Shown here one piece after another: positions 1 to 8,486 of a stretch of DNA of 58,445 bases; position 1 is the stretch's first letter, and the number at the start of each line of letters is the position of its first letter. The stretch lies in contig DMYW01000048.1 in assembly GCA_003482455.1 (NCBI GenBank), positions 1 to 58,445 on the forward strand, in the 5' to 3' direction. Source of the DNA: Rheinheimera sp. (lineage in GTDB: Bacteria > Pseudomonadota > Gammaproteobacteria > Enterobacterales > Alteromonadaceae). Under the pieces are notes generated by a model. It was not told the DNA's origin and did no database searches. It saw only the letters and a program-made list of their open reading frames with translations. The translations under genes were made by a program, and so were the position numbers.

Positions 1-58
1 AAGCCGCTACAATACGCGCCGCTCTTTTGACTGTTCTTTATACAATAAGGTATTCACT

Positions 59-862
59 ATGCATCCGATGCTGAACATCGCTGTGCGTGCTGCGCGCAGT
101 GCCGGCAACATTATTGCCCGTGCTTGCGAACAACTGGATATGGTTCAAACCCACCAGAAAGGCACCAACGATTTCGTTACTAACGTCGACAAAGAAGCTG
201 AACAAGCCATTGTTCAAATCCTGAAAAAATCCTACCCAACTCACGACATCATCGGCGAAGAAGGTGGCGATTACGGCAGCACCAACAGTGAATACCAATG
301 GATCATCGACCCGCTCGATGGTACCGCCAACTTCATCAAAGGCATCCCCCACTTCGCAGTATCGATTGCACTGCGTCATAACGGCAAATTAGACCAAGCC
401 GTGGTGTATGACCCACTGCGTGGTGAAGTCTTTACTGCTAGCCGTGGTGGTGGTGCGCAATTAAATGGACGTCGTATCCGCGTAGCTAACGCCACAGATT
501 TAACCGGCACCATTTTGGCCACAGGTTTCCCATTTAAGCAAAAGCATCACATGGATGCTTACATGGATACCTTCAAAACATTTTTCACTACAGCAGCGGA
601 TATTCGTCGCACCGGTTCAGCGGCGCTGGATTTAGCTTATGTGGCTGCCGGTCGTTTAGATGGTTTCTGGGAAATTGGCTTAAAACCATGGGATATCGCT
701 GCAGGCGAATTAATCGTGCGCGAAGCTGGTGGTTTAGTATCTGACTTTGTCGGCGGGAACAATCAGTTTAAGAGCGGTAACGTGGTTGCAGGCAACCCGA
801 AAGTGCTGGCGACTATGCTCAAAGGCATGCGCCCGCACTTAACCGAATCTTTGATGCGTTAA
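59..862 (+). CDS. suhB: Inositol-1-monophosphatase SuhB
   Basis: Mg-dependent phosphatase of the inositol monophosphatase family, 267 aa, the usual length. It hydrolyses myo-inositol-1-phosphate in the cytoplasm; in E. coli SuhB also joins rRNA transcription antitermination complexes, which cannot be tested here. Visible metal-site motifs are GEE at residues 66-68, DPLDGT at 84-89 and WDIAAG at 211-216 (Asp212), all intact. An AAGG ribosome site lies just upstream of the ATG. The gene is alone on the plus strand and ends in a strong hairpin. The upstream promoter is largely outside the window. Family assignment is secure. Confidence 0.95.
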   Translation: MHPMLNIAVRAARSAGNIIARACEQLDMVQTHQKGTNDFVTNVDKEAEQAIVQILKKSYPTHDIIGEEGGDYGSTNSEYQWIIDPLDGTANFIKGIPHFAVSIALRHNGKLDQAVVYDPLRGEVFTASRGGGAQLNGRRIRVANATDLTGTILATGFPFKQKHHMDAYMDTFKTFFTTAADIRRTGSAALDLAYVAAGRLDGFWEIGLKPWDIAAGELIVREAGGLVSDFVGGNNQFKSGNVVAGNPKVLATMLKGMRPHLTESLMR

Positions 863-872
863 TCGCAACCGC

Positions 873-900
873 AAAAAAGAGCCGAAAGGCTCTTTTTTTT
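873..900 (+). terminator. Rho-independent terminator after suhB
   Basis: GAGCC-GAAA-GGCTC hairpin flanked by an A-run on the left and eight T on the right. It follows the suhB stop by about 10 bp and can also serve the convergent minus-strand gene ending at 903. Confidence 0.9.
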
Positions 901-902
901 GC

Positions 903-1163
903 TCAAATTTCAAGGGTGATACTCAGTTCCGAGTCAGGCTTGAGTTGATAGCCTTCCAGCAGCCACTTGGCTCGACATTCTTCAAACGACTGCGCATAGT
1001 TTGCTCGATAAACACCTGCAACAAACAAGTGGCATTGCTGCTCGGCAGCCGCAGGTTTGCTGTAGGCTGCTTTTTGCCAACTGACCACCCACTTCACATC
1101 TACCAGTCTCGAGACCGCCCAACTGACACCAACCAGGGCTAACAACCACCACAACTTTTTCAT
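903..1163 (-). CDS. Small membrane-anchored protein of unknown function
   Basis: 86-aa protein that I do not recognise. It starts KK followed by a hydrophobic stretch (residues 4-16, rich in W, L, V), so it is either a single-pass inner-membrane protein or has an uncleaved signal. The remainder is soluble, with two cysteines (in QQCHLF and EECRAKW) that could pair in the periplasm. It lies 2 bp downstream of the rhodanese gene on the same strand, so the two are almost certainly cotranscribed. It ends at the suhB terminator hairpin. No function is proposed. Confidence 0.75.
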   Translation of the reverse strand: MKKLWWLLALVGVSWAVSRLVDVKWVVSWQKAAYSKPAAAEQQCHLFVAGVYRANYAQSFEECRAKWLLEGYQLKPDSELSITLEI

Positions 1164-1165
1164 GG

Positions 1166-1531
1166 TTATTCCTTCACAACAGCCAAACCCGCGTCAACCC
1201 AACCTCGATAGCCGCCATCAAGGCTATACACGTCTTGGTAGCCCATGACTTGTAGCATATCGGCAGCTAATGCTGAGCGAAAACCGCCACCGCAATACAG
1301 TACCAATGTGGTTGTTTTGTCAGGAAATTTGCTTTCGATGTCACGCTCTAATACACCACGCCCGATATGGACTGCGTTAGGCAACCGGCCATGCGCCCAT
1401 TCATTGTCTTCACGGACATCGATTAATACACCGAAGGGCTGTTGCTGATACTGGGCAATGCTAATTTCTTTAACACGTTTTTTCGCATCATTGACGACGG
1501 CTAAGAACCCTGGATTGTGTTGTTTTGACAT
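1166..1531 (-). CDS. Rhodanese-like domain protein
   Basis: Single-domain rhodanese/sulfurtransferase, 121 aa. The active-site loop CGGGFRS is at residues 80-86 with Cys80 as the predicted persulfide-carrying residue; DVRE (38-41) and the HGRLPNAVHI stretch (48-56) are classic rhodanese signatures. There is no signal peptide, so it should be cytoplasmic. The ATG has GGAGAA about 8 bp upstream. It forms a two-gene unit with the membrane protein that follows. Its sulfur acceptor is unknown; single-domain rhodaneses act in sulfur relay or thiol detoxification. Confidence 0.9.
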   Translation of the reverse strand: MSKQHNPGFLAVVNDAKKRVKEISIAQYQQQPFGVLIDVREDNEWAHGRLPNAVHIGRGVLERDIESKFPDKTTTLVLYCGGGFRSALAADMLQVMGYQDVYSLDGGYRGWVDAGLAVVKE

Positions 1532-1581
1532 CGGTATTCTCCTTCATTTCGCTGCAGCGTTTTTACCATGCTTTGAAAAGA

Positions 1582-1607
1582 AAAAGCCAGTCAGGTGACT
1601 GGCTTTT
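1582..1607 (-). terminator. Terminator of the queA-tgt-yajC-secDF operon
   Basis: Twelve-base perfect arms (AAAAGCCAGTCA / TGACTGGCTTTT) with a 2-bp centre, followed on the minus strand by a T-rich tail. It lies 22 bp beyond the secF stop. Confidence 0.88.
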
Positions 1608-1629
1608 CGCGTTAAAGTGCTGAGCAAGA

Positions 1630-2565
1630 TTAAGGCAAATCTGCGCCTTCTTTTTCAACCACAGTCGGCATCAAGTCTTCACGGCTTGCGCCCATGACTA
1701 CAGCTAACGCTGACGCCACGAAAATCGACGAGTACGTGCCGATCGCGATACCGAATAACAGCGCAGCGGCGAAACCGTGCAGCATAGCGCCGCCAATAAA
1801 GAACAATACAATCAACGTCAGTGCCGTAGTAAACGAGGTCATAGTGGTGCGGCTTAATGTGGTAGTGATCGCTTCATTGACGGCATGATCGGTGGTAGCA
1901 TCGCGCAGTTTGCGGAAGGTTTCACGGATCCGATCGTAAACAACGATAGTATCGTTAATCGAATAACCGATCAGCGCAAGAATCGCTGCCAGCACGTTCA
2001 AATCAAACTCCATGCCTGTGACCGAAAACAAACCTACGGTGATCGTCACGTCATGTACCAAAGATGCAACCGCACCGACCGAAAAACGCCATTCAAAGCG
2101 CGCAGCGACGTAGATCAGAATACCAATCAAAGCAGCAAAGACTGCTAAGAAACCGTTTTCTTTCAGCTCATCACCCACGGCGGCACCAACCACGTCGACT
2201 TTACGTACCGTGACTGGTGATTCTGCCGCTTGATTGGCTGCGGCAACAATTTGCTCGCCAATCTGTTTCTGCTCAACACCTTGGCGAGGTGCAATACGAA
2301 TCATCACCTCTTTGGAATTACCAAAGAACTGCACTTGAGCATCACCAAAACCTGCGTCGCTTAATCTACCACGCACAGCAGCTAAGTCTGCAGGTTGTTG
2401 GAATTCCAGCTCGATCACTGTACCGCCAGTGAAATCCAAACCAAAGTTCAAACCTTTGGTGAAAATACTGACCAACGAACCGAACACCAAAAATGTGGAT
2501 AAGGCCAAGCAAATCCACTTAAAACGCATAAAGTCGAGGACGCCTTTATAGGTAAAAAATTGCAT
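1630..2565 (-). CDS. secF: Protein translocase subunit SecF
   Basis: Inner-membrane subunit of the SecDF complex, which uses the proton motive force to help pull preproteins out of the SecYEG channel. 311 aa, normal length. TM1 is near residues 14-36, followed by a periplasmic domain and five C-terminal TMs. The GLNFGLDFTGGTVIELEF stretch near residue 40 and the YSINDTIVVYDRIRE segment of TM4-5 are family signatures. It starts 10 bp after the secD stop and is the last gene of the operon, just before a strong terminator. Confidence 0.97.
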   Translation of the reverse strand: MQFFTYKGVLDFMRFKWICLALSTFLVFGSLVSIFTKGLNFGLDFTGGTVIELEFQQPADLAAVRGRLSDAGFGDAQVQFFGNSKEVMIRIAPRQGVEQKQIGEQIVAAANQAAESPVTVRKVDVVGAAVGDELKENGFLAVFAALIGILIYVAARFEWRFSVGAVASLVHDVTITVGLFSVTGMEFDLNVLAAILALIGYSINDTIVVYDRIRETFRKLRDATTDHAVNEAITTTLSRTTMTSFTTALTLIVLFFIGGAMLHGFAAALLFGIAIGTYSSIFVASALAVVMGASREDLMPTVVEKEGADLP

Positions 2566-2575
2566 AATCGGCTCC

Positions 2576-4426
2576 TTAAACCGGTAACGAATTTCCGCGT
2601 TTCTGACCCCAGAATAGGTTGGTCACGACACGGCTTACTGTTACAGCTGTAAAAATTGATGTTGCAATACCAATAGCGAGTACCACGGCGAAGCCTTTAA
2701 CAGGACCTGTACCAACACCAAATAGAATCAATGCAACAAGTAATGTGGTTAAGTTAGAGTCAGCAATTGTTGCAAAAGCGCGATCATAACCTTCATGAAT
2801 GGCTTGCATCGCCGAGCGTCCGTTGGATAATTCCTCGCGGATCCGCTCGAAAATCAGCACGTTAGCGTCAACCGCCATACCTACTGTCAGCAAGATCCCT
2901 GCCATGCCCGGTAATGTCAGCGCAGCGCCTGGAATCATCGACATCACACCGACCAATAACACGACGTTACAGACCAGTGCAAAGTTAGCTACCATGCCAA
3001 ACCATTTGTAGTAGAAAGCCATAAAAATCAGTACAGCTAACATGCCCCAAATAATCGCATTCATACCCAAGTCGATGTTTTCTTGACCCAAGCTTGGACC
3101 GATAGTGCGTTCTTCAACGATTTGGATTGGTGCAATCAGTGCGCCCGCACGCAGCAGTGTGGCTAAATTCTGAGCTTCACCAGGCGCGTCTAAGCCAGTG
3201 ATCCGAAACGACTTTCCTAAACGGGCTTGGATGGTCGCGACAGAAATGACTTCGGATTTTTTCTCTAACAGTTGTTTGCCGTTTGCGTCTTTTTTGCCTG
3301 AAGGTTTGTACTCGATAAACACAGTCGCCATCGCTTTACCGATCGCTTCTTTGGTTGCCAACGAAATGGTGTTACCACCTTTGGAATCCAGGTCAATGTT
3401 CACTTGAGGACGGCTGTATTCATCAAAGCCAGAGTTGGCACCAATGATATGGTTCCCCGTTAACATGATGCGTTTTTGCAATACAACAGGTTTGCCAGCA
3501 CGGTCATAATACAGTTCTGAGCTTGATGGAATACGGCCGTTTAATGCCGCACCGACATCTGCCGATTCATCGACTAAGCGAAACTCTAATGTCGCGGTAG
3601 CTCCCAAGATTTCTTTGGCGCGGGCTGTGTCTTGTACACCTGGCAGCTGCACCACAATACGCTCAGCGCCTTGGCGCTGCACCAGCGGCTCCGCCACACC
3701 AATGGCGTTAACGCGGTTACGAATAATGGTAATGTTTTGAGCCACTGCATCTTCACGCAGTTGTTTCACGCGTTGTTCAGAGAACGTGGCGAGCAACGTT
3801 AAGTCATCAACTTTTTTGTAGACCAAATCACGTTCTTTGGTACCCAGCAGGCTTTGCACTGCAGTCAACTCTTCTGGCGTACGGAAGGTCAGTTGAATAG
3901 CTTGTTGGTCCAATTGCGGCGTGATTGTACGGTAACGCAATTTGGCATCACGCAAGTCATTTTTGAACTGCTGTGCCATATCATTGACGTTTTTGTCCAT
4001 GGCCGTTTTCATGTCAATTTCCATCAGGAAATGCACACCGCCACGTAAGTCCAGACCTAATTTAATCGGGTTCGCACCAATTGATTGCAACCAAGCTGGC
4101 GTCGCTGGCGCTAAGTTCAGCGCCGTAACAAACTTATCACCAAGCGCAGGATCAACAAGCTCACGTGCTTTTAGCTGATCCTCGGTATTCGTGAAACGAG
4201 CTAACACTTGCCCTTTTTCAATCACGATACTTTTGGCTTGTAGTCCATTGGTTTTTAACACTTCGCTGATTTTATCTGCGGTCGCCTGAGTCACCTCGGC
4301 GCCACGAGCTGCGCTAATCTGCAATGATGGGTCACTTGGGTAGATATTGGGCAGCGCATAAACCAGCGACACCACCATCACCACCACCACCATTAGATAA
4401 CGCCAAATGCTGTTTTGGTTTAACAC
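2576..4426 (-). CDS. secD: Protein translocase subunit SecD
   Basis: Partner of SecF in the proton-driven translocation accessory complex. 616 aa, matching E. coli SecD (about 615). It has an N-terminal TM (about residues 8-26), a large periplasmic P1 region beginning with the GLDLRGGVHFLMEID signature, then six TMs carrying the GMAVDANVLIFERIREEL motif, whose Asp is part of the proton path. It sits between yajC (12 bp upstream) and secF. No anomalies seen. Confidence 0.97.
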   Translation of the reverse strand: MLNQNSIWRYLMVVVVMVVSLVYALPNIYPSDPSLQISAARGAEVTQATADKISEVLKTNGLQAKSIVIEKGQVLARFTNTEDQLKARELVDPALGDKFVTALNLAPATPAWLQSIGANPIKLGLDLRGGVHFLMEIDMKTAMDKNVNDMAQQFKNDLRDAKLRYRTITPQLDQQAIQLTFRTPEELTAVQSLLGTKERDLVYKKVDDLTLLATFSEQRVKQLREDAVAQNITIIRNRVNAIGVAEPLVQRQGAERIVVQLPGVQDTARAKEILGATATLEFRLVDESADVGAALNGRIPSSSELYYDRAGKPVVLQKRIMLTGNHIIGANSGFDEYSRPQVNIDLDSKGGNTISLATKEAIGKAMATVFIEYKPSGKKDANGKQLLEKKSEVISVATIQARLGKSFRITGLDAPGEAQNLATLLRAGALIAPIQIVEERTIGPSLGQENIDLGMNAIIWGMLAVLIFMAFYYKWFGMVANFALVCNVVLLVGVMSMIPGAALTLPGMAGILLTVGMAVDANVLIFERIREELSNGRSAMQAIHEGYDRAFATIADSNLTTLLVALILFGVGTGPVKGFAVVLAIGIATSIFTAVTVSRVVTNLFWGQKRGNSLPV

Positions 4427-4438
4427 GACAGCTTCCTT

Positions 4439-4783
4439 TTACGCTAATGACTTCAGTGTGCCTTTTGGCAACACTGCAGCGATCAGTGCTTTTTGCACCA
4501 TCACTTCGTTGTTATCGTTTAATGCCACCATTACAAAATCATTGTCGGCAGAGATTTTGGTAATGCGACCAACCAAACCACCGTTAGTCAACACTTCATC
4601 ACCTTTGGCTAAGGATTCCATCAGGCTTTTGTGTTCTTTCATGCGCTTGTTTTGTGGGCGCAAAATTAAGAAGTAGAAAATGGCTGCAAATACGACCAAC
4701 ATGATGATCGATTCCCAACCGCCACCTTGTGGTGCAGCAGCCGGTGCTGTTTGAGCCATAGCATCAGAAATAAATAAACTCAC
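4439..4783 (-). CDS. yajC: Sec translocon accessory protein YajC
   Basis: 114-aa membrane protein associated with SecDF. One TM segment (about residues 25-44, ending FLILRPQNKRMKEHK) is followed by a cytoplasmic domain with the conserved KGDEVLTNGGLVGRI stretch. E. coli YajC is 110 aa. It lies between tgt and secD with gaps of about 10 bp, giving the widespread queA-tgt-yajC-secD-secF order. It stabilises or copurifies with SecDF but is not essential in E. coli. Confidence 0.95.
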   Translation of the reverse strand: MSLFISDAMAQTAPAAAPQGGGWESIIMLVVFAAIFYFLILRPQNKRMKEHKSLMESLAKGDEVLTNGGLVGRITKISADNDFVMVALNDNNEVMVQKALIAAVLPKGTLKSLA

Positions 4784-4793
4784 AGGTGTCCCC

Positions 4794-5948
4794 TTAATTG
4801 TCAGATTCTAAATTTGTTGTAAGTGGCGGCAGTTGGTCCAGCGCAGGAACCGATTTACCCCGTTTGGCGTAAAACTCTGCCACAAAACTGTCGAGCTGTC
4901 CCGCCTCAATTGCATTGCGCAAGCCCTGCATCAACACTTGGTAGTGACGCAAGTTGTGAATGGTATTAAGACGAGCACCCAAAATTTCGTTGCAACGATC
5001 GAGATGATGTAGATATGCACGCGTGTAGTTTTTACAAGTGTAACAGTCACAATTTTCATCGAGCGGCGCGACATCTTCGCGATATTTCGCGTTACGAATT
5101 TTGATCACGCCATTGTCGACAAACAAATGACCATTGCGGGCATTACGAGTTGGCATCACACAGTCAAACATATCGATGCCACGACGTACGCCTTCCACCA
5201 AATCTTCTGGTTTTCCAACCCCCATTAAATAACGGGGTTTATGTGCAGGCATTTTGTCGGTGGTGTGATTGAGAATTTTGATCATCTCATGTTTCGGTTC
5301 ACCGACAGACAAACCACCAATGGCATAACCATCAAAACCGATCTCTTCAAGGCCTGCCAGTGACACATCACGCAGATTTGGGTACATACCGCCTTGAATA
5401 ATACCGAACAAGGCTGATGGGTTGTCGCCGTGCGCTGCTTTACTGCGTTTTGCCCACCGCAGCGACAATTCCATGGATTTTTTGGCTTGTTGTTCGGTTG
5501 CTGGGTACGGCGTACACTCGTCGAAAATCATCACGATGTCCGAGCCTAAATCCCGTTGTACTTCCATCGAACGCTCTGGCGTTAGCAGTATTTTTTCGCC
5601 GTTCAGTGGTGAGCGGAACGTCACGCCTTCTTCTTTGATTTTGCGAAGCTCGCCCAAACTAAACACCTGAAAGCCGCCAGAGTCGGTCAGGATTGGCTTT
5701 TTCCATTGCATAAAATCATGCAAATCACCGTGTTTGCGGATAATTTCAGTGCCTGGGCGTAACATCAAGTGAAAGGTGTTGCCTAAACAAATGTGGGCGC
5801 CAGTTGCTTCTAACTCTTCTGGCGTCATGCCCTTCACTGTGCCATATGTACCCACTGGCATAAAGGCTGGCGTTTCTACGATACCGCGGTCAAATACCAT
5901 ACGGCCACGACGTGCTTTGCCGTCGGTTTTTAATAATTCAAATTTCAT
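4794..5948 (-). CDS. tgt: tRNA-guanine(34) transglycosylase Tgt
   Basis: Exchanges G34 of GUN-anticodon tRNAs for the queuosine precursor preQ1. 384 aa. Visible catalytic residues: Asp89 in ILTDSGGFQ, and the nucleophile Asp262 in FDCVMPTRNARNG. Zinc ligands are C300, C302, C305 (CDCYTC) and H331, spaced as in E. coli C302/C304/C307/H333. The N-terminus MKFEL matches the E. coli start. It lies 73 bp after queA, whose product acts next on the preQ1-tRNA. Confidence 0.97.
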   Translation of the reverse strand: MKFELLKTDGKARRGRMVFDRGIVETPAFMPVGTYGTVKGMTPEELEATGAHICLGNTFHLMLRPGTEIIRKHGDLHDFMQWKKPILTDSGGFQVFSLGELRKIKEEGVTFRSPLNGEKILLTPERSMEVQRDLGSDIVMIFDECTPYPATEQQAKKSMELSLRWAKRSKAAHGDNPSALFGIIQGGMYPNLRDVSLAGLEEIGFDGYAIGGLSVGEPKHEMIKILNHTTDKMPAHKPRYLMGVGKPEDLVEGVRRGIDMFDCVMPTRNARNGHLFVDNGVIKIRNAKYREDVAPLDENCDCYTCKNYTRAYLHHLDRCNEILGARLNTIHNLRHYQVLMQGLRNAIEAGQLDSFVAEFYAKRGKSVPALDQLPPLTTNLESDN

Positions 5949-6021
5949 CTTTTTACCTTAAAGCGCTGGAAAAACAGTCCAACGCGAAACCGTCGATTGT
6001 ATCAGAAATGCTCACGTTGCC

Positions 6022-7056
6022 CTACAGGATCAACATAGCATCGCCATACGAGAAGAAGCGGTATTGCTTCGCAATTGCTTCGGCATAAGCGTTCATCACA
6101 AAGTCTTTTTGGCTAAACGCAGAAACCAACATAATCAAGGTTGATTCCGGCAAGTGGAAGTTTGTGATTAACCCATCAATGACTAAGAACTCATAACCTG
6201 GATAGATAAAAATTTGGGTATCGCCTTGATAAGGCTGCAGCGGTTTTCCCGCTTGTTTCGCAAATTGGGCTGCAGATTCAAGCGAACGAACTGAAGTAGT
6301 GCCAACGGCAACGACCCGCCCACCCCGCGCTTTACAAGCATTAATGGCCGCAACCACATCTTCGCCGACCTCCAAATACTCCGAATGCATTTGATGATCT
6401 TTGATGTCATCGGCACGAACTGGTTGGAAGGTCCCTGCGCCAACATGCAAGGTGACAAACGCCAACTCGACGCCTTTAGCTTGCAGTTTGGCAAGGAGTT
6501 CTTGGTCAAAATGCAAACCAGCTGTCGGTGCCGCAACAGCGCCGGGTTTGGCGTTGTAGACCGTCTGATACCTTTCACGATCCGATTGTTCATCGGGGCG
6601 GTCGATATAGGGAGGTAATGGGATATGACCTAAACGCTCGAGCATCGAAAGCACCGGTTCAGCCGATTCCATCGCCAACTCGAACAGCTCGCCATGACGC
6701 TGCTGCATCACTACCCACGCATCATGTTCAAGTTGCAGTCGATTACCCGCTTTAGGCGCCTTGCTGGCCCGAACATGTGCGAGGAAACGCCGATCATCGA
6801 GCAAACGCTCAACTAACACTTCAATTTTGCCGCCCGATTCTTTGCAGCCAAACAACCGGGCTGGGATCACGCGAGTATTGTTAAATACCAACAAATCACC
6901 GGGATTGAGTGCATCTAACACATCAACAAACTGTTGATGCTGGACATCACCGGTATGGCGGTGCAGGCGAAGAAGTCGACTGGCAGTGCGTTGCGCTTGT
7001 GGAAAACGCGCGATGAGGTGATCCGGAAGATCAAACCAAAAATCAGATTTTTTCAT
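6022..7056 (-). CDS. queA: tRNA preQ1(34) S-adenosylmethionine ribosyltransferase-isomerase QueA
   Basis: Transfers and isomerises the ribosyl group of SAM onto preQ1 in tRNA, giving epoxyqueuosine. 344 aa, near the usual 350. Characteristic stretches are FWFDLPDHLIARFP at the N-terminus, TAGLHF in the middle and the C-terminal LITNFHLPESTLIMLVSAF. First gene of the operon with tgt and secDF. Its promoter should lie in the 181-bp gap to the divergent gene at 7238, though no strong -35/-10 pair stands out there. Confidence 0.96.
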   Translation of the reverse strand: MKKSDFWFDLPDHLIARFPQAQRTASRLLRLHRHTGDVQHQQFVDVLDALNPGDLLVFNNTRVIPARLFGCKESGGKIEVLVERLLDDRRFLAHVRASKAPKAGNRLQLEHDAWVVMQQRHGELFELAMESAEPVLSMLERLGHIPLPPYIDRPDEQSDRERYQTVYNAKPGAVAAPTAGLHFDQELLAKLQAKGVELAFVTLHVGAGTFQPVRADDIKDHQMHSEYLEVGEDVVAAINACKARGGRVVAVGTTSVRSLESAAQFAKQAGKPLQPYQGDTQIFIYPGYEFLVIDGLITNFHLPESTLIMLVSAFSQKDFVMNAYAEAIAKQYRFFSYGDAMLIL

Positions 7057-7237
7057 TGGAAGTCCGCTTTACTGACAAACTTTTTAAGGGCCGACAGTGT
7101 AACGGGCGCACGGACTCTGCTCAATCAAAAATTGCAGTTCGACGAATGGTGTATTAGCAAGTTCTGAATCGGTTAACTATACTGGCAAACGGGCCGCAGG
7201 ATGCGGTAACGGTGAACTTCAGATGGTGGAGTAAGAC

Positions 7238-7465
7238 ATGGAAATTCATTGGCTGACAATTGTATTGATGATCGTAAGTCAGATGGCTTTGAGTTGGTAT
7301 TGCAGTCAACTGGCAGAAGAAAAAGGTTATGCTGCAGCGTTATTTGCTAGTTTGGGCATTATTCCGCTGGTGAACTTAATTGCACTGTTACTGCTACTGC
7401 TGTTACCTGATCGACGTTTGGCAGAACATCGATTGCATTTTAGTAAGCATCGGCAGCAACCCTAA
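7238..7465 (+). CDS. Small two-helix membrane protein, unknown
   Basis: 75 aa with two hydrophobic segments (about residues 5-20 and 32-56, the second a long leucine run) and a basic tail HFSKHRQQP. I do not recognise it. A GGTGGAG ribosome site is well placed before the ATG, and the frame is preserved in a region with no other gene, so it is probably real. It is divergent from queA and its stop codon directly abuts the oxyR stop on the other strand, with no intervening base and no terminator hairpin between them. Confidence 0.75.
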   Translation: MEIHWLTIVLMIVSQMALSWYCSQLAEEKGYAAALFASLGIIPLVNLIALLLLLLLPDRRLAEHRLHFSKHRQQP

Positions 7466-8377
7466 TCATTCTTTGCATTTGGTTTGCAACACTTCTGCAA
7501 TGAGGGCCGACATTTGGCGATAGTTGCGGGCCTTGCTGGATGTTGCGCGCCAAGCGACACCTATCTCTCTCGCCGCGCCTTGACTAACTGGCGCTTGTGC
7601 GACCAACTCAGTTCCTTGCAATAAACCACTGTTAATCGCCATTTGTGGCATAAAAGTCACACCCAGTTTGTTGTTGACCATCTGCGTCAACGTATGCAAG
7701 CTCGTAGCAAAAAATGGGTTCACTTTGCGCGAATCTTCCAGCTCGCATGCTTTGACCGCATGGCCGGTTAAGCAGTGCTCTCGTTCCAACAAGAAGATAC
7801 TTTCATCTGGCCACTGCGTCATGTCCTGTTGGAAGCCTCGGTTTAGCCAGTCGTGGTGCAATACCAATTTGAATGGGTCCTGCGCCAACACTTCAGTGTG
7901 CAAGGTTCCGGTTTCATAGGGCAGCGCTAAGAGCACCATATCTAAACGACCTTCGCTAAGCGCCCGCAGTGAATTCTCTGAAGTATCCTCTCGTAACAGC
8001 AGTTGTAACTCGGGGAAACGCTCGCGGCAAAGTGCCATCACTTCGCTAAGCACAAAGGGGGCAATTGTTGGGATACACCCCAAACGAAATGGGCCTGTCA
8101 TCGGTTTGCCTTGGTTCCTGGCAAAGTCCGTTAGTTCTTCACATTGTTCAATGATATAGCGAGCCTGCCGCACCACGTCTTCACCCAGTGGCGTGAATAT
8201 AAAGGTTTTATGATCACGCTCAAGTAGCTGGGCATCCACGGTTTCTTCGAGGTTTGCGATCGCCGCACTTAACGTTGATTGTCCGATGTAACAAGCGTCC
8301 GCCGCCCGGCCAAAGTGTTGATGCTCATGCAGCGCTAACAAATACTGAAGTTGCTTGATACTGGGCAGGCGTTTCAT
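7466..8377 (-). CDS. oxyR: Peroxide-sensing LysR-family regulator OxyR
   Basis: LysR-type activator, about 303 aa from the ATG at 8377. I prefer this over the in-frame TTG at 8389 because TTGGAG forms a ribosome site just before the ATG. The N-terminal HTH reads LKQLQ-type then FGRAADACYIGQSTLSAAI (residues 22-40). The regulatory domain carries Cys202 and Cys211 in HCLTGHAVKAC, nine residues apart exactly as E. coli OxyR C199/C208, which form the H2O2-induced disulfide. No catalase or peroxiredoxin gene lies beside it here, so it presumably acts on distant genes. Confidence 0.93.
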   Translation of the reverse strand: MKRLPSIKQLQYLLALHEHQHFGRAADACYIGQSTLSAAIANLEETVDAQLLERDHKTFIFTPLGEDVVRQARYIIEQCEELTDFARNQGKPMTGPFRLGCIPTIAPFVLSEVMALCRERFPELQLLLREDTSENSLRALSEGRLDMVLLALPYETGTLHTEVLAQDPFKLVLHHDWLNRGFQQDMTQWPDESIFLLEREHCLTGHAVKACELEDSRKVNPFFATSLHTLTQMVNNKLGVTFMPQMAINSGLLQGTELVAQAPVSQGAAREIGVAWRATSSKARNYRQMSALIAEVLQTKCKE

Positions 8378-8440
8378 AAATAGCTCCAAGTCAATATTCC
8401 ACGATTGTAACCAGAGCTGGGATGGCTGTCAGCAGAAACA

Positions 8441-8466
8441 ACAAAGCCGGGCGAACCCGGCTTTGT
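8441..8466 (-). terminator. Terminator after pit
   Basis: Eleven-base perfect arms (ACAAAGCCGGG / CCCGGCTTTGT) around a CGAA tetraloop, about 20 bp past the pit stop. The minus-strand tail is only moderately T-rich. Confidence 0.85.
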
Positions 8467-8486
8467 ATCGATATATCAAAGAGCTG

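Noticed and set aside
8378..8389. TTG start of OxyR
   Set aside because: The TTGGAG bases are better explained as the ribosome site of the ATG at 8377.
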